DNA from: Sutterella sp.
GTDB lineage: Bacteria; Pseudomonadota; Gammaproteobacteria; Burkholderiales; Burkholderiaceae_F
Direction: 5' to 3'
NCBI GenBank assembly: GCA_019410445.1
Contig: DXSO01000099.1
Span: forward strand, 1-6,421
Length of the DNA stretch: 6,421 nt
Positions 1-6,119 of the stretch are shown here, in pieces; positions within the stretch are counted from its first letter, which is position 1, and every line of letters starts with the position of its first letter. A model generated the notes under the pieces. It saw nothing but the letters and a program-made list of their open reading frames with translations. It did no database searches and was not told the DNA's origin. Position numbers and translations under genes: made by a program.

Positions 1-128
1 GAATATTATTCATTTTGTTGCATTAAAGTCGTTAAACAATCTTAGTACTATAACATCTTGATTTTATTTGCTAAGTTTTATTAGAATAGCATAATTTCTA
101 GTTCTCTGAAGACTTAATAAAAGCTTTC

Positions 129-157
129 AACATAGGCCAGAATTCAATAGTTGTCAA
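129..157 (-). promoter_or_regulatory. Candidate sigma70 promoter pointing out of the left edge
   Basis: On the minus strand a perfect -35 hexamer TTGACA (152-157) is followed, after exactly 17 bp, by TATGTT (129-134), a four-of-six match to the -10 consensus. Transcription would start near position 122 and run left. No gene is visible between there and the window edge, so the promoter would serve a gene outside the window. In AT-rich DNA such matches arise by chance fairly often; the perfect -35 and ideal spacing are what raise this one above background. Confidence 0.45.
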
Positions 158-184
158 TAGACATTGTTGCTTTTAGACATAACA

Positions 185-214
185 GATGCTTGGAAAGTTA
201 TACCACCATGCATC
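185..214 (-). terminator. Weak stem-loop directly after secF
   Basis: GATGC at 185-189 pairs with GCATC at 210-214, and after one T-T mismatch TGG (191-193) pairs with CCA (206-208), enclosing a 12-nt loop. It begins one base after the secF stop codon. There is no clear U-tract on the 3' side in the minus direction, so it is a poor intrinsic terminator. It may only protect the 3' end of the message, or be chance. Confidence 0.25.
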
Positions 215-215
215 A

Positions 216-1151
216 TTACGGTACTATCTCCTGAACTTCATCCTTTTTGACTGCTTTCACAAGATCTTCTCGCTTCACGCCAAGATACATTGCAATAGCG
301 GCCGCCACAAATACGGACGAGTACACCCCCAGCAGAATACCGATCGTCAGCGCCAATGCAAAGTAATGCAGAGCAGGGCCACCGAAGAAGAACATGGCAA
401 GCGTCATCGCAAGCGTTGAGCCGTGCGTGATCACCGTACGCGAAATCGTGGCGGTAATAGCCGAGTTGATCACCTCAACCGTGTCAGCACGACGCATCTT
501 GCGGAAGTGTTCACGCACACGGTCGAAAATGATCACGGATTCGTTCACCGAATAGCCCAATACGGCTAGTACAGCAGCCAGAACCGGAAGCGAGAACTCC
601 CATCCCATCACCGCAAAAATGCCCACCACGATTACGATATCGTGCAGGTTGGCAATGATGGCTGCCACGGCAAACTTCCACTCGAATCGCAGCGACAAAT
701 AAATGATGATGCCCACCACAACCAGCATCAATGCCGTCAGACCGTCGCTGGCAAGCTCTTCACCCACCTGAGGGCCCACGAATTCGTTGTTGAGCATCTT
801 CACATCAGGTGCTGTTTCCTGAAGCGCCTTGAGCAGTTCTCCGGCCATCTGACCGGATGACTCGCCTTCCTTCATCGGAAGACGAATCATGATGTCGCGA
901 GCCGTTCCATAGTTTTGAACCGCAGCTTCCACGCCCAACTTCTTTTGAATCTGTTCTCGAACCTGCTCGGTCTGAACCGCTTCCGGATACTGCACCACAA
1001 CCTGAGTGCCGCCCGTAAATTCAATGGACAACGCCAGGCCGTGCCAGAACAGCCAAAAGACGGCAACCACAAATGAAATCAAAGAAATCGCGTTCAAAAT
1101 GTGCGAATAACGCATGAACGGGATTGTCTTGTGAATGCGGAAAAACTCCAT
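216..1151 (-). CDS. secF: Protein translocase subunit SecF
   Basis: SecF is an inner-membrane protein of the RND superfamily. With SecD it uses the proton motive force to help pull secreted proteins through SecYEG in the late stage of export. The 311-residue product has the expected layout: a first membrane helix near 18-38, a periplasmic domain opening with the family FTGG motif (residues 45-48), and a carboxy-terminal block of five helices from about 136 to 290. The conserved stretch GYSVNESVIIFDRVRE begins at residue 189. Arg228 in an SRT motif is probably the family's conserved membrane arginine. The length is close to that of E. coli SecF and nothing is missing. The ATG has a GAGAGG ribosome-binding site seven bases upstream and lies 20 bp after secD, so the two are surely cotranscribed. 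It is the last gene of the yajC-secD-secF unit. Confidence 0.97.
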   Translation of the reverse strand: MEFFRIHKTIPFMRYSHILNAISLISFVVAVFWLFWHGLALSIEFTGGTQVVVQYPEAVQTEQVREQIQKKLGVEAAVQNYGTARDIMIRLPMKEGESSGQMAGELLKALQETAPDVKMLNNEFVGPQVGEELASDGLTALMLVVVGIIIYLSLRFEWKFAVAAIIANLHDIVIVVGIFAVMGWEFSLPVLAAVLAVLGYSVNESVIIFDRVREHFRKMRRADTVEVINSAITATISRTVITHGSTLAMTLAMFFFGGPALHYFALALTIGILLGVYSSVFVAAAIAMYLGVKREDLVKAVKKDEVQEIVP

Positions 1152-1171
1152 GATTTTCCTCTCTTAATTCT

Positions 1172-3064
1172 TTACTTCGACTTCGTCTGTGCCGTCTCAG
1201 GACGCCAGACCTGACCGATATGAACACGCGTGAGCTTCTTGCGGCGACCGTAAATGAGGTTTACCAAGCTGCGCGAAACAATCACGGAGGTAAAGAGCGA
1301 TGTCATGATGCCCAAGCAGTGCACCACGGCAAAACCGCGCACAGGCCCCGAGCCAAAAATAAGCAGTGCGATACCGGCAATCAAACTCGTGACGTTCGAG
1401 TCCACAATCGTGGCAAATGCCATGCCGTAACCCTCGCTGATAGCGAGCTGCGGCGTGCGCCCGATACGAAGCTCTTCTCGAATACGTTCATTGATAAGCA
1501 CGTTCGAGTCAACGGCCATACCAAGTGTCAAAGCAATAGCGGCAATACCGGGAAGCGTCAGCGTTGCCTGCAGCATGGAAAGCAATGCCACCAAACACAT
1601 CACGTTGCAAAGAAGGCTCACTGCCGACACCACGCCGAATACCTGGTAGTAGACCACCATGAAGACGGCCACGATTCCAAAGCCATAGAGCGTCGAACGG
1701 AAACCGGATTCAATGTTGTCAGCCCCCAGAGACGGTCCAATCAGACGTTCTTCCACGATTTCCATCGGGGCAGCCAGGGAACCAGCACGCAACAGCAGTG
1801 CGGTATCGGTGGCTTCCATCGTCGTCATGCGACCAGAAATCTGAACGCGGCCGCCTGCAATTTCCTGACGAATCACAGGAGCCGTCACCACTTCACCCTT
1901 TCCCTTTTCAAAAAGGATGATGGCCATGCGCTTGCCGACATTGTCTCGCGTCACGTCACGGAAAATACGGGCGCCCTTGTTGTCGAGCGTCAGATTGACC
2001 GTGGGTTCCTGCGTCTGAGAATCAAAACCGGGTTGTGCATCGTTGAGGTTTTCACCGGTGAGCACGACGCGGCGCTTCACAAGAATCGGACGACCTTCTC
2101 GATCCAGATATTTCTCATCGCCGAAAGGCACATTGCCCTGAGCAAGCTGGGTCAGTGCTTCGGGGGAATCATCAACCATGCGAACCTCAAGCGTGGCGGT
2201 ACGACCAAGGATGTCCTTGGCTTTGGCCGTATCCTGAACGCCCGGCAGCTGCACCACAATGCGATCGGCTCCCTGCTGAGCAATCACAGGTTCTGCCACA
2301 CCCAGTTCGTTGATTCGGTTGTGCAACGTTGAAATATTCTGCTTTAAAGCATATTCCTGCACATTCTGAATGGCCTTTTGGGAGAGCTCGGCAGACAACA
2401 GATATTTGCCTGCGCGCTCACTTTCCGTCACCACAAGATCGGGCTGCGTGGAACGCAGCAGGTCGTTGGCACGTGCACGCTCATTCTGATCGTTGAATGT
2501 GATGACAACCGTGTTGCCCTGACGCGAGATGCCCGCATGACGAATACGCTTGTCACGGAACTGAGTACGCAGATCGGAAGCCGTCGATTCGGCACGCTTT
2601 TCGATGGCCGCATGCATGTCAACCTGAAGCAGGAAGTGCACGCCGCCGCGAAGGTCAAGACCAAGGTACATCGGCAAAGCGTTGATCTTGAGCAGCCACT
2701 CCGGCGTATTGGGCACCAGATTGGGAGCCACGATATAGGACGGATCCGTCCGATCGGGATTGAGTGCACGTTCAAGCACTTCACGAGCCTGAAGCTGCTT
2801 TTCGGCCTCAGTCGGATCAAAGCGCACGCGCACCGTGTTTTGCTGAGCACCTTGCGCGTAGAAAATGCCATTGGGCTGAAGCTGAGCGTCAGCCAACGCC
2901 TTTTCTACGCGGGCAAGCACCGTCTCATCGATCTTGACCGTCGACTTACCGGAACTCACCTGAACGGCAGGCGATTCACCATAAAAATTCGGAAGGGTGT
3001 ACAAGGCGGCGATGATCAACACAACGCCAATGACGATGTACTTCCAAAGAGCGTATCGATTCAT
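1172..3064 (-). CDS. secD: Protein translocase subunit SecD
   Basis: SecD is the larger partner of SecF in the Sec accessory complex, with a big periplasmic domain that binds emerging substrate and a membrane part that couples its movement to proton flow. The 630-residue product has a first membrane helix at about 8-27 and a long periplasmic region that includes the DLRGG motif (137-141) just before GVHFLLQVDM. Five further helices run from about 468 to 605. The GMAVDSNVLINERIREE motif (515-531) carries Asp519, at the place of the aspartate linked to proton transport in this family. Length and motifs match full-length proteobacterial SecD. The ATG at 3062-3064 is preceded by GGAG with an 8-nt gap and is followed directly by the membrane anchor, which supports this start. 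Unusually, it is separated from yajC by 301 bp; secF follows after 20 bp. Confidence 0.97.
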   Translation of the reverse strand: MNRYALWKYIVIGVVLIIAALYTLPNFYGESPAVQVSSGKSTVKIDETVLARVEKALADAQLQPNGIFYAQGAQQNTVRVRFDPTEAEKQLQAREVLERALNPDRTDPSYIVAPNLVPNTPEWLLKINALPMYLGLDLRGGVHFLLQVDMHAAIEKRAESTASDLRTQFRDKRIRHAGISRQGNTVVITFNDQNERARANDLLRSTQPDLVVTESERAGKYLLSAELSQKAIQNVQEYALKQNISTLHNRINELGVAEPVIAQQGADRIVVQLPGVQDTAKAKDILGRTATLEVRMVDDSPEALTQLAQGNVPFGDEKYLDREGRPILVKRRVVLTGENLNDAQPGFDSQTQEPTVNLTLDNKGARIFRDVTRDNVGKRMAIILFEKGKGEVVTAPVIRQEIAGGRVQISGRMTTMEATDTALLLRAGSLAAPMEIVEERLIGPSLGADNIESGFRSTLYGFGIVAVFMVVYYQVFGVVSAVSLLCNVMCLVALLSMLQATLTLPGIAAIALTLGMAVDSNVLINERIREELRIGRTPQLAISEGYGMAFATIVDSNVTSLIAGIALLIFGSGPVRGFAVVHCLGIMTSLFTSVIVSRSLVNLIYGRRKKLTRVHIGQVWRPETAQTKSK

Positions 3065-3243
3065 GACAAAAACTCCGGGCCGGCTTGCTACCGCACTTTA
3101 TTTCGAAAAAAAGCACGAGCAAGCGCCTTTCGTTGTGAAACTCGGAAGGTTGAAGATCCTGGGCCTCCAACCGACAAGACTCTGCAATCGAGCCCTGCAT
3201 GCAGAAAGAGGGATTTCGAAACTGGCGAATGAACCCGCTTTCT

Positions 3244-3284
3244 ACGCAACAACCGCAAAAGGCATGAAACCGTTTGCGGTGCGT
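3244..3284 (-). other. Second stem-loop in the yajC-secD spacer
   Basis: CCGCAAA (3253-3259) pairs with TTTGCGG (3273-3279), and the flanking ACGCA (3244-3248) pairs with TGCGT (3280-3284), leaving a four-base bulge on one side only. Twelve base pairs enclose a 13-nt loop. There is no U-tract, so it is more likely a leader or messenger-stability structure of secD than a terminator. Confidence 0.45.
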
Positions 3285-3299
3285 TGCTTTAAATGTCAA

Positions 3300-3352
3300 A
3301 GCGGGCGTGAGCCGTACCCGAACCTTTTGCACTCGGATACAGCACGCCCGCT
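3300..3352 (-). terminator. Long hairpin after yajC: leaky terminator or mRNA processing/stability element
   Basis: A perfect 10-bp outer stem (3300-3309 with 3343-3352, GC-rich) encloses an 8-bp inner stem with one G-U pair (3314-3321 with 3333-3340) and an 11-nt loop, joined by short internal loops of 4 and 2 bases. It begins 13 nt after the yajC stop codon. In the minus direction it is followed by TTGACATTTAAAG, a poor U-tract, so full termination is unlikely and partial read-through into secD is expected. The structure is seen directly; its role is inferred from position. Confidence 0.5.
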
Positions 3353-3365
3353 CAATGAAGCGATC

Positions 3366-3716
3366 TTACTTGTCGATCGACTTCAGCGTGCCGCGCGGAA
3401 GTACCGTCTGAACGGCGCCGCGCTGCATCGTAATCGTCACGGGGTTGCCTTCAACCTTGCTGATTTCGATCACGATGTACTGCTCGTCAACGCTGGCAAT
3501 GCGACCGGCCAAACCGCCGATCGTAACGATTTCGTCACCCTTGGTGAGGGCTTCGCACATCTTCTGGTGTTCCTTTTGGCGCTTCTGCTGAGGACGAATC
3601 AGGAAGAACCAGAAAACAACAAAAATCAGAATGATCGGAACGATCTGCATCAGAAGACCGCTGGTACCGCCGGCAGCGCCGGCCGTCTGTGCCATTGCGT
3701 CAGAAATGAAGAACAC
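3366..3716 (-). CDS. yajC: Sec translocon accessory subunit YajC
   Basis: YajC is a small single-span inner-membrane protein that copurifies with SecDF and the holotranslocon; it is not essential in E. coli. The 116-residue product has a short amino-terminal segment, one hydrophobic helix at about 20-40 (very rich in I, L, V and F), then the family hallmark IRPQQKR (40-46) at the cytoplasmic face. A soluble beta-rich domain with KGDEIVTIGGLAGRI (59-73) follows. Length is typical. The start is GTG (3714-3716), chosen because AGAGGT lies five bases upstream and because the resulting FFISDAMAQT amino terminus resembles related betaproteobacterial YajC proteins. An in-frame ATG seven codons later is the alternative. 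It is first in the unit with secD and secF. The usual upstream neighbours queA and tgt are absent, with argC in their place. Confidence 0.95.
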   Translation of the reverse strand: MFFISDAMAQTAGAAGGTSGLLMQIVPIILIFVVFWFFLIRPQQKRQKEHQKMCEALTKGDEIVTIGGLAGRIASVDEQYIVIEISKVEGNPVTITMQRGAVQTVLPRGTLKSIDK

Positions 3717-3721
3717 TTCTT

Positions 3722-3727
3722 ACCTCT
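3722..3727 (-). promoter_or_regulatory. Ribosome-binding site deciding the yajC GTG start
   Basis: AGAGGT on the minus strand lies five bases before the GTG at 3714-3716. The next in-frame ATG would be about 26 bases from this site, too far for normal initiation, so the GTG is preferred. Confidence 0.7.
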
Positions 3728-3798
3728 CGTTTTGGATTTCTCGTTAATAAACTTCTTCTTTTGCGCAGCCTGCTCAGCCGCACATACAAAGCCTTTGG

Positions 3799-3804
3799 AT
3801 TATA
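3799..3804 (-). promoter_or_regulatory. Probable promoter (-10 box) of the yajC-secD-secF unit
   Basis: A perfect TATAAT lies on the minus strand 82 bp upstream of the yajC start, in the 197-bp gap after argC. The -35 region is weak: the best fits are TTAAGG with 18-bp or TAAGGC with 17-bp spacing. An upstream AT-rich tract could compensate. Transcription would begin near 3792 and give a leader of about 75 nt. Basis is the -10 match and a position between two functionally unrelated genes. Confidence 0.55.
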
Positions 3805-3847
3805 CGGAAATTCGACTGTAAGCCTTAAAAATTGAATTGGAGATTTA

Positions 3848-3895
3848 CCGAAAAACGCCTTCTTTTACGCCTAGGGTTTGCCTGACGCCTTTCGG
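3848..3895 (-). repeat. Three short direct repeats and a weak inverted repeat after argC
   Basis: The hexamer ACGCCT occurs at 3855, 3867 and 3885 (AGGCGT on the minus strand), spaced 12 and 18 bases apart, just beyond the argC stop. CCGAAA (3848-3853) and TTTCGG (3890-3895) flank the group as an inverted repeat with a 36-nt loop. No strong intrinsic terminator for argC is present, so its 3' end may rely on Rho or on this weak structure. Confidence 0.3.
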
Positions 3896-3913
3896 TTGTC
3901 CCCTTTAATCAAC

Positions 3914-4984
3914 TTACGGCACCAATGCCGGTGCATCCAATCCCGTTTTCTCATCCAGACCGAACAGAATATTCATGGCTTGAACGGACTGTCCGGCAGC
4001 TCCCTTGACCAGATTGTCCTCAACGGCCAGAACGATGATCATGTCGCCGTTGCCCGGACGATGAACCGCCAGACGCAGGAAATTCGAACCTCTGACGCTT
4101 CGAGTCTCAGGCGTGGAACCCGCAGGCATCACATCCACAAAATATTCGTTTGCATAGCGATTCTCATAGAGTTTCTGCAAATCAATCTGGGTGGATGCAT
4201 CCTTGAGACGAATGTAAATTGTGGAATGAATGCCGCGAATCGTCGGCAGCAGATGCGGCACGAACGTCAGTTTCAAAGCGTCCGTACCGGCAAACAGTTT
4301 GAGCTGCTGCTCGATTTCCGGACCATGTCGATGTCCCTTGAGTCCATACGCATGGAAGTTATCCGACATCTCGGCCGTAATAATCGACACATCCGCTTTT
4401 TTGCCCGAACCAGAGATACCCGATTTGCTGTCGGCAATGATGGTTTTCAGATCAAATGTTCCCGGATGCTCCTTTTCGTATTCCATCAGCGGCAGCAGAC
4501 CGAGTTCAATGGATGTCGGATAGCAGCCCGCCATGCCGAGAATGCGGGCGTTTTTCATCTTTTCGCGCATGGTCTCGGGCTGGCCATAAACCGCTTCCTC
4601 AAGCAGATCCGGACAAGCGTGATCAAGTTTGTACCAAGCCTTGAAAACGCCCGTGTCACGCAGTCGAAAATCTGCGGCAAGGTCAATGATCTTTACACCG
4701 GCCGCAGTCAGTTCGCGCGCCATGCTCATTGCCACTCCATGCGGCGTTGCAAAGAACACAACATCGCACTCCGTGAGCTTCGCTTCCTCGGGCGTACTAA
4801 ACACAAGATCATCCATAAATCCGCGCAATGACGGATACATGGCCGTCACCGCCGTTCCCGCGTCTTTGCGGGAAGTAATGGCGCAGACTTTAACCGCCGG
4901 GTGACGGGCAAGCAGACGCAAGAGCTCCACGCCCGTATAGCCAGTCCCCCCGACAATACCCGCCTTGATGATTTTTTCCTGCAT
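3914..4984 (-). CDS. argC: N-acetyl-gamma-glutamyl-phosphate reductase
   Basis: ArgC carries out the third step of arginine synthesis in the cytoplasm: NADPH-dependent reduction of N-acetyl-glutamyl-5-phosphate to the semialdehyde. The 356-residue product fits the longer (type 1) class. Its nucleotide-binding loop GIVGGTGYTG lies at residues 9-18, followed by FFATPHGVAM and by the active-site motif GCYPT with the nucleophilic Cys at 154. DSKSGISGSG (185-194), GHRHGPE (217-223, including a likely catalytic His) and NLVKGAAGQSVQ near the carboxy end complete the pattern. An ATG ten codons upstream exists but has no ribosome-binding site and would add a polar tail unusual for the family; the chosen ATG has GGGAG nine bases upstream. 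A terminator separates it from rpsI, so it probably has its own promoter, which I could not identify. In many Burkholderiales erpA lies between rpsI and argC; it is missing here. Confidence 0.97.
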   Translation of the reverse strand: MQEKIIKAGIVGGTGYTGVELLRLLARHPAVKVCAITSRKDAGTAVTAMYPSLRGFMDDLVFSTPEEAKLTECDVVFFATPHGVAMSMARELTAAGVKIIDLAADFRLRDTGVFKAWYKLDHACPDLLEEAVYGQPETMREKMKNARILGMAGCYPTSIELGLLPLMEYEKEHPGTFDLKTIIADSKSGISGSGKKADVSIITAEMSDNFHAYGLKGHRHGPEIEQQLKLFAGTDALKLTFVPHLLPTIRGIHSTIYIRLKDASTQIDLQKLYENRYANEYFVDVMPAGSTPETRSVRGSNFLRLAVHRPGNGDMIIVLAVEDNLVKGAAGQSVQAMNILFGLDEKTGLDAPALVP

Positions 4985-4993
4985 ATCCACTGA

Positions 4994-4998
4994 CTCCC
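4994..4998 (-). promoter_or_regulatory. Ribosome-binding site deciding the argC start
   Basis: GGGAG on the minus strand lies nine bases before the ATG at 4982-4984. It falls inside the reading frame extension that the alternative upstream ATG (5012-5014) would give, and that ATG has no comparable site. Confidence 0.6.
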
Positions 4999-5056
4999 GA
5001 TTTTTATTTTGCATGTGTTAAAGGATTGGGCCGCAAACTCACGGAAATACGAACGC

Positions 5057-5093
5057 AAAAAAAGACCGCCGCCCGAGATGGGAGACGGTCTTT
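5057..5093 (-). terminator. Rho-independent terminator of the rplM-rpsI unit
   Basis: On the minus strand AAAGACCG (5086-5093) pairs perfectly with CGGTCTTT (5061-5068), and CCC-GGG can pair within the loop. The stem runs straight into a seven-base T-tract (5057-5063, partly shared with the stem). It lies 77-113 bp downstream of rpsI and upstream of argC, and its U-tract orientation matches minus-strand transcription. The complementary A-run means it is also a stem on the plus strand, but no plus-strand gene is present. Confidence 0.9.
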
Positions 5094-5108
5094 GTCGCTC
5101 TTGACCCC

Positions 5109-5148
5109 GGTACTTTCTTTGCAAACCACAGTTTGCGGAAAGTATACC
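5109..5148 (-). repeat. Large stem-loop between rpsI and its terminator
   Basis: GCAAAC (5131-5136 on the minus strand) pairs with GTTTGC (5121-5126) around a four-base loop. Beyond a small internal loop ACTTTC pairs with GAAAGT, and after a two-base bulge GGT pairs with ACC, about 15 bp in all. No U-tract follows, so it is not itself an intrinsic terminator. It may shield the rpsI 3' end from exonucleases, or be a member of a dispersed intergenic repeat family. Confidence 0.5.
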
Positions 5149-5169
5149 GAGGTAAAAGCCTGCGAACGA

Positions 5170-5562
5170 TTAGCGCTTGCTGAACTGCTTGGCGCGGCGG
5201 GCCTTGCGCAGACCAACCTTCTTACGTTCGACTTCGCGAGCGTCGCGGGTCACGAGGCCGGCAGCCGACAGAACGGGCTTGAGACCAGCATCGTAGTCGA
5301 TCAGAGCGCGGGTGATGCCGTGGCGCACTGCACCGGCCTGGCCGGATTCACCGCCGCCCGTCACGTTGACCATAATGTCGAACGTTTCGAGGTTTTCGGT
5401 GAGCTGCAGGGGCTGCATGACGATCATGCGGCCGGTTTCGCGCTTGAAGAATTCGTTGATGTCACGACCGTTGATCACGATCTTGCCCGTGCCGCGCTTG
5501 ATGAACACGCGAGCCACAGAGCTCTTGCGACGGCCGGTGCCGTAGTTGTAGTTACCGATCAT
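5170..5562 (-). CDS. rpsI: 30S ribosomal protein S9
   Basis: S9 is a primary component of the small-subunit head; its basic tail reaches the P-site tRNA. The product is 130 residues, the same as in E. coli. It shows the amino-terminal YGTGRRKSSVARV stretch, the family signature GESGQAGAVRHGITRAL (71-87), and the strongly basic carboxy end finishing in SKR, with the terminal Arg that contacts tRNA in the family. It starts 11 bp after rplM, and its ribosome-binding site AAGGTGG overlaps the rplM stop codon. Tight translational coupling and cotranscription are therefore expected, as in most proteobacteria. It ends the ribosomal unit; two stem-loops follow. Confidence 0.98.
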   Translation of the reverse strand: MIGNYNYGTGRRKSSVARVFIKRGTGKIVINGRDINEFFKRETGRMIVMQPLQLTENLETFDIMVNVTGGGESGQAGAVRHGITRALIDYDAGLKPVLSAAGLVTRDAREVERKKVGLRKARRAKQFSKR

Positions 5563-5573
5563 CTTTTTCCACC

Positions 5574-6002
5574 TTAAATGTCAAGAACCTTGGGCTGCTG
5601 TGCGGTGTGCGGGTGTTCGGCGCCAGCGTAGATCTTGAGCTTCTTGATCATGGCGTAGCCGAGACGGCCCTTCGGGAGCATGCCCTTGACCGCGATTTCG
5701 AGAGCACGGCCGGGGTGCTTGGCCTGCATTTCCTTAAAGGTGGTTTCGTAGATACCGCCGGGATAGCCCGTGTGACGGTAGTACGTCTTCTTGCCCGCCT
5801 TTTCAGCCGACAGCGTGAGCTTGTCAGCATTGATCACGACGATGTAGTCGCCCGTATCGACATGCGGCGTGTATTCGGGCTTGTGCTTGCCGCGCAAGCG
5901 GAGTGCGATTTCGGCAGCAAGGCGGCCGAGCACCTTGTTGCTGCCATCGACCACGTACCAGTCGCGCTGAACTTCGAGCGGCTTGGCAGAGAAGGTCTTC
6001 AT
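5574..6002 (-). CDS. rplM: 50S ribosomal protein L13
   Basis: L13 is an early-assembly protein of the large ribosomal subunit. The product is 142 residues, the same as E. coli L13, starting MKTFSAKP and carrying DWYVVDGSNKVLGRLA (15-30) and the carboxy-terminal signature from VKGMLPKGRLG (105) through AGAEHPHTAQQP. The start is fixed by AGGTGA five bases upstream and by family length; a longer frame reaching back to 6080 would add 26 residues of leader sequence not found in L13. In E. coli L13 represses its own mRNA through the leader. The leader here is about 275 nt and rich in possible hairpins, so control at that level is plausible but not shown. Confidence 0.98.
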   Translation of the reverse strand: MKTFSAKPLEVQRDWYVVDGSNKVLGRLAAEIALRLRGKHKPEYTPHVDTGDYIVVINADKLTLSAEKAGKKTYYRHTGYPGGIYETTFKEMQAKHPGRALEIAVKGMLPKGRLGYAMIKKLKIYAGAEHPHTAQQPKVLDI

Positions 6003-6007
6003 GGTTA

Positions 6008-6013
6008 TCACCT
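6008..6013 (-). promoter_or_regulatory. Ribosome-binding site deciding the rplM start
   Basis: AGGTGA on the minus strand, five bases before the ATG at 6000-6002. It selects the family-length 142-residue product over the upstream in-frame ATG at 6078-6080. Confidence 0.85.
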
Positions 6014-6053
6014 GATTTACAAAAGGACGCAGCAGATTCTCTTGAACCGCCTC

Positions 6054-6087
6054 GCACAGGTTGGCGCCTGTACTTTGCACAGGTTGG
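6054..6087 (-). repeat. Direct repeat able to form two exclusive hairpins in the rplM leader
   Basis: GCACAGGTTGG occurs at 6054-6064 and again at 6077-6087. Between them lies CCTGTAC (6067-6073). In the minus-strand RNA the middle segment can pair with the first-transcribed repeat (7 bp with one G-U and an AAA loop) or with the later repeat (5 bp, 6-nt loop), not both. The element ends about 40 nt before the rplM ribosome-binding site. Confidence 0.45.
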
Positions 6088-6119
6088 AGCTGTTAAACGG
6101 CCTGCTCGCGTCAATAAAC

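Larger units (their letters stand above)
1..215. other. AT-rich intergenic region downstream of secF
   Basis: This stretch is visibly much richer in A and T than the coding sequence beside it, and no open reading frame of useful length lies wholly within it. Short ATG-initiated frames on the minus strand stop after a few codons. One ATG at 11-13 (minus) stays open to the window edge, but it has no Shine-Dalgarno sequence and cannot be judged. The region contains a weak hairpin just after the secF stop and a promoter-like pair pointing left, so a further minus-strand gene probably begins close to or beyond the left edge. Confidence 0.7.
3065..3365 (-). other. Gene-free structured spacer between yajC and secD
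   Basis: No credible gene is present in these 301 bp. The minus-strand frames here start without ribosome-binding sites, overlap the secD start and have compositions unlike real proteins. The spacer holds two strong stem-loops near the yajC end (3300-3352 and 3244-3284) and the secD ribosome-binding site at the other end. No convincing promoter is seen. In E. coli and many relatives yajC and secD are nearly adjacent, so this long insertion suggests post-transcriptional control or partial termination that sets secDF output below yajC. Confidence 0.6.

Noticed and set aside
1220..2332. A 370-codon open frame on the plus strand opposite secD
   Set aside because: It is wholly antisense to an intact, well-conserved gene. 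The predicted protein is rich in His, Arg, Asn and Thr with no recognisable domain, as expected from reading the complement of a membrane-protein gene.
3085..3112. Possible secD promoter TTGCTC-16-TAAAGT near 3085-3125 on the minus strand
   Set aside because: Only three and four of six consensus matches with short spacing, not better than chance.
2976..3332. A 118-codon minus-strand frame in the yajC-secD spacer overlapping secD
   Set aside because: No ribosome-binding site, Cys/His/Arg-rich low-quality sequence, and an 89-base out-of-frame overlap with the well-supported secD start.
2378..3821. Plus-strand frames spanning the secD start, the spacer and yajC
   Set aside because: They run across real genes in the opposite direction with atypical composition; the strong hairpins of the spacer fall inside them.
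3878..4831. A 317-codon plus-strand frame opposite argC
   Set aside because: Antisense to a complete argC, no domain recognised, and no ribosome-binding site or promoter seen.
4985..5056. Search for an argC promoter between the rpsI terminator and argC
   Set aside because: No -35/-10 pair with acceptable spacing stood out, and no clear arginine-repressor box was seen, so none is annotated.
5574..6080. Longer rplM start giving 168 residues
   Set aside because: L13 is normally about 142 residues beginning as this one does at 6002, where a clear ribosome-binding site lies. The extra 26 residues are leader translated in frame by chance.
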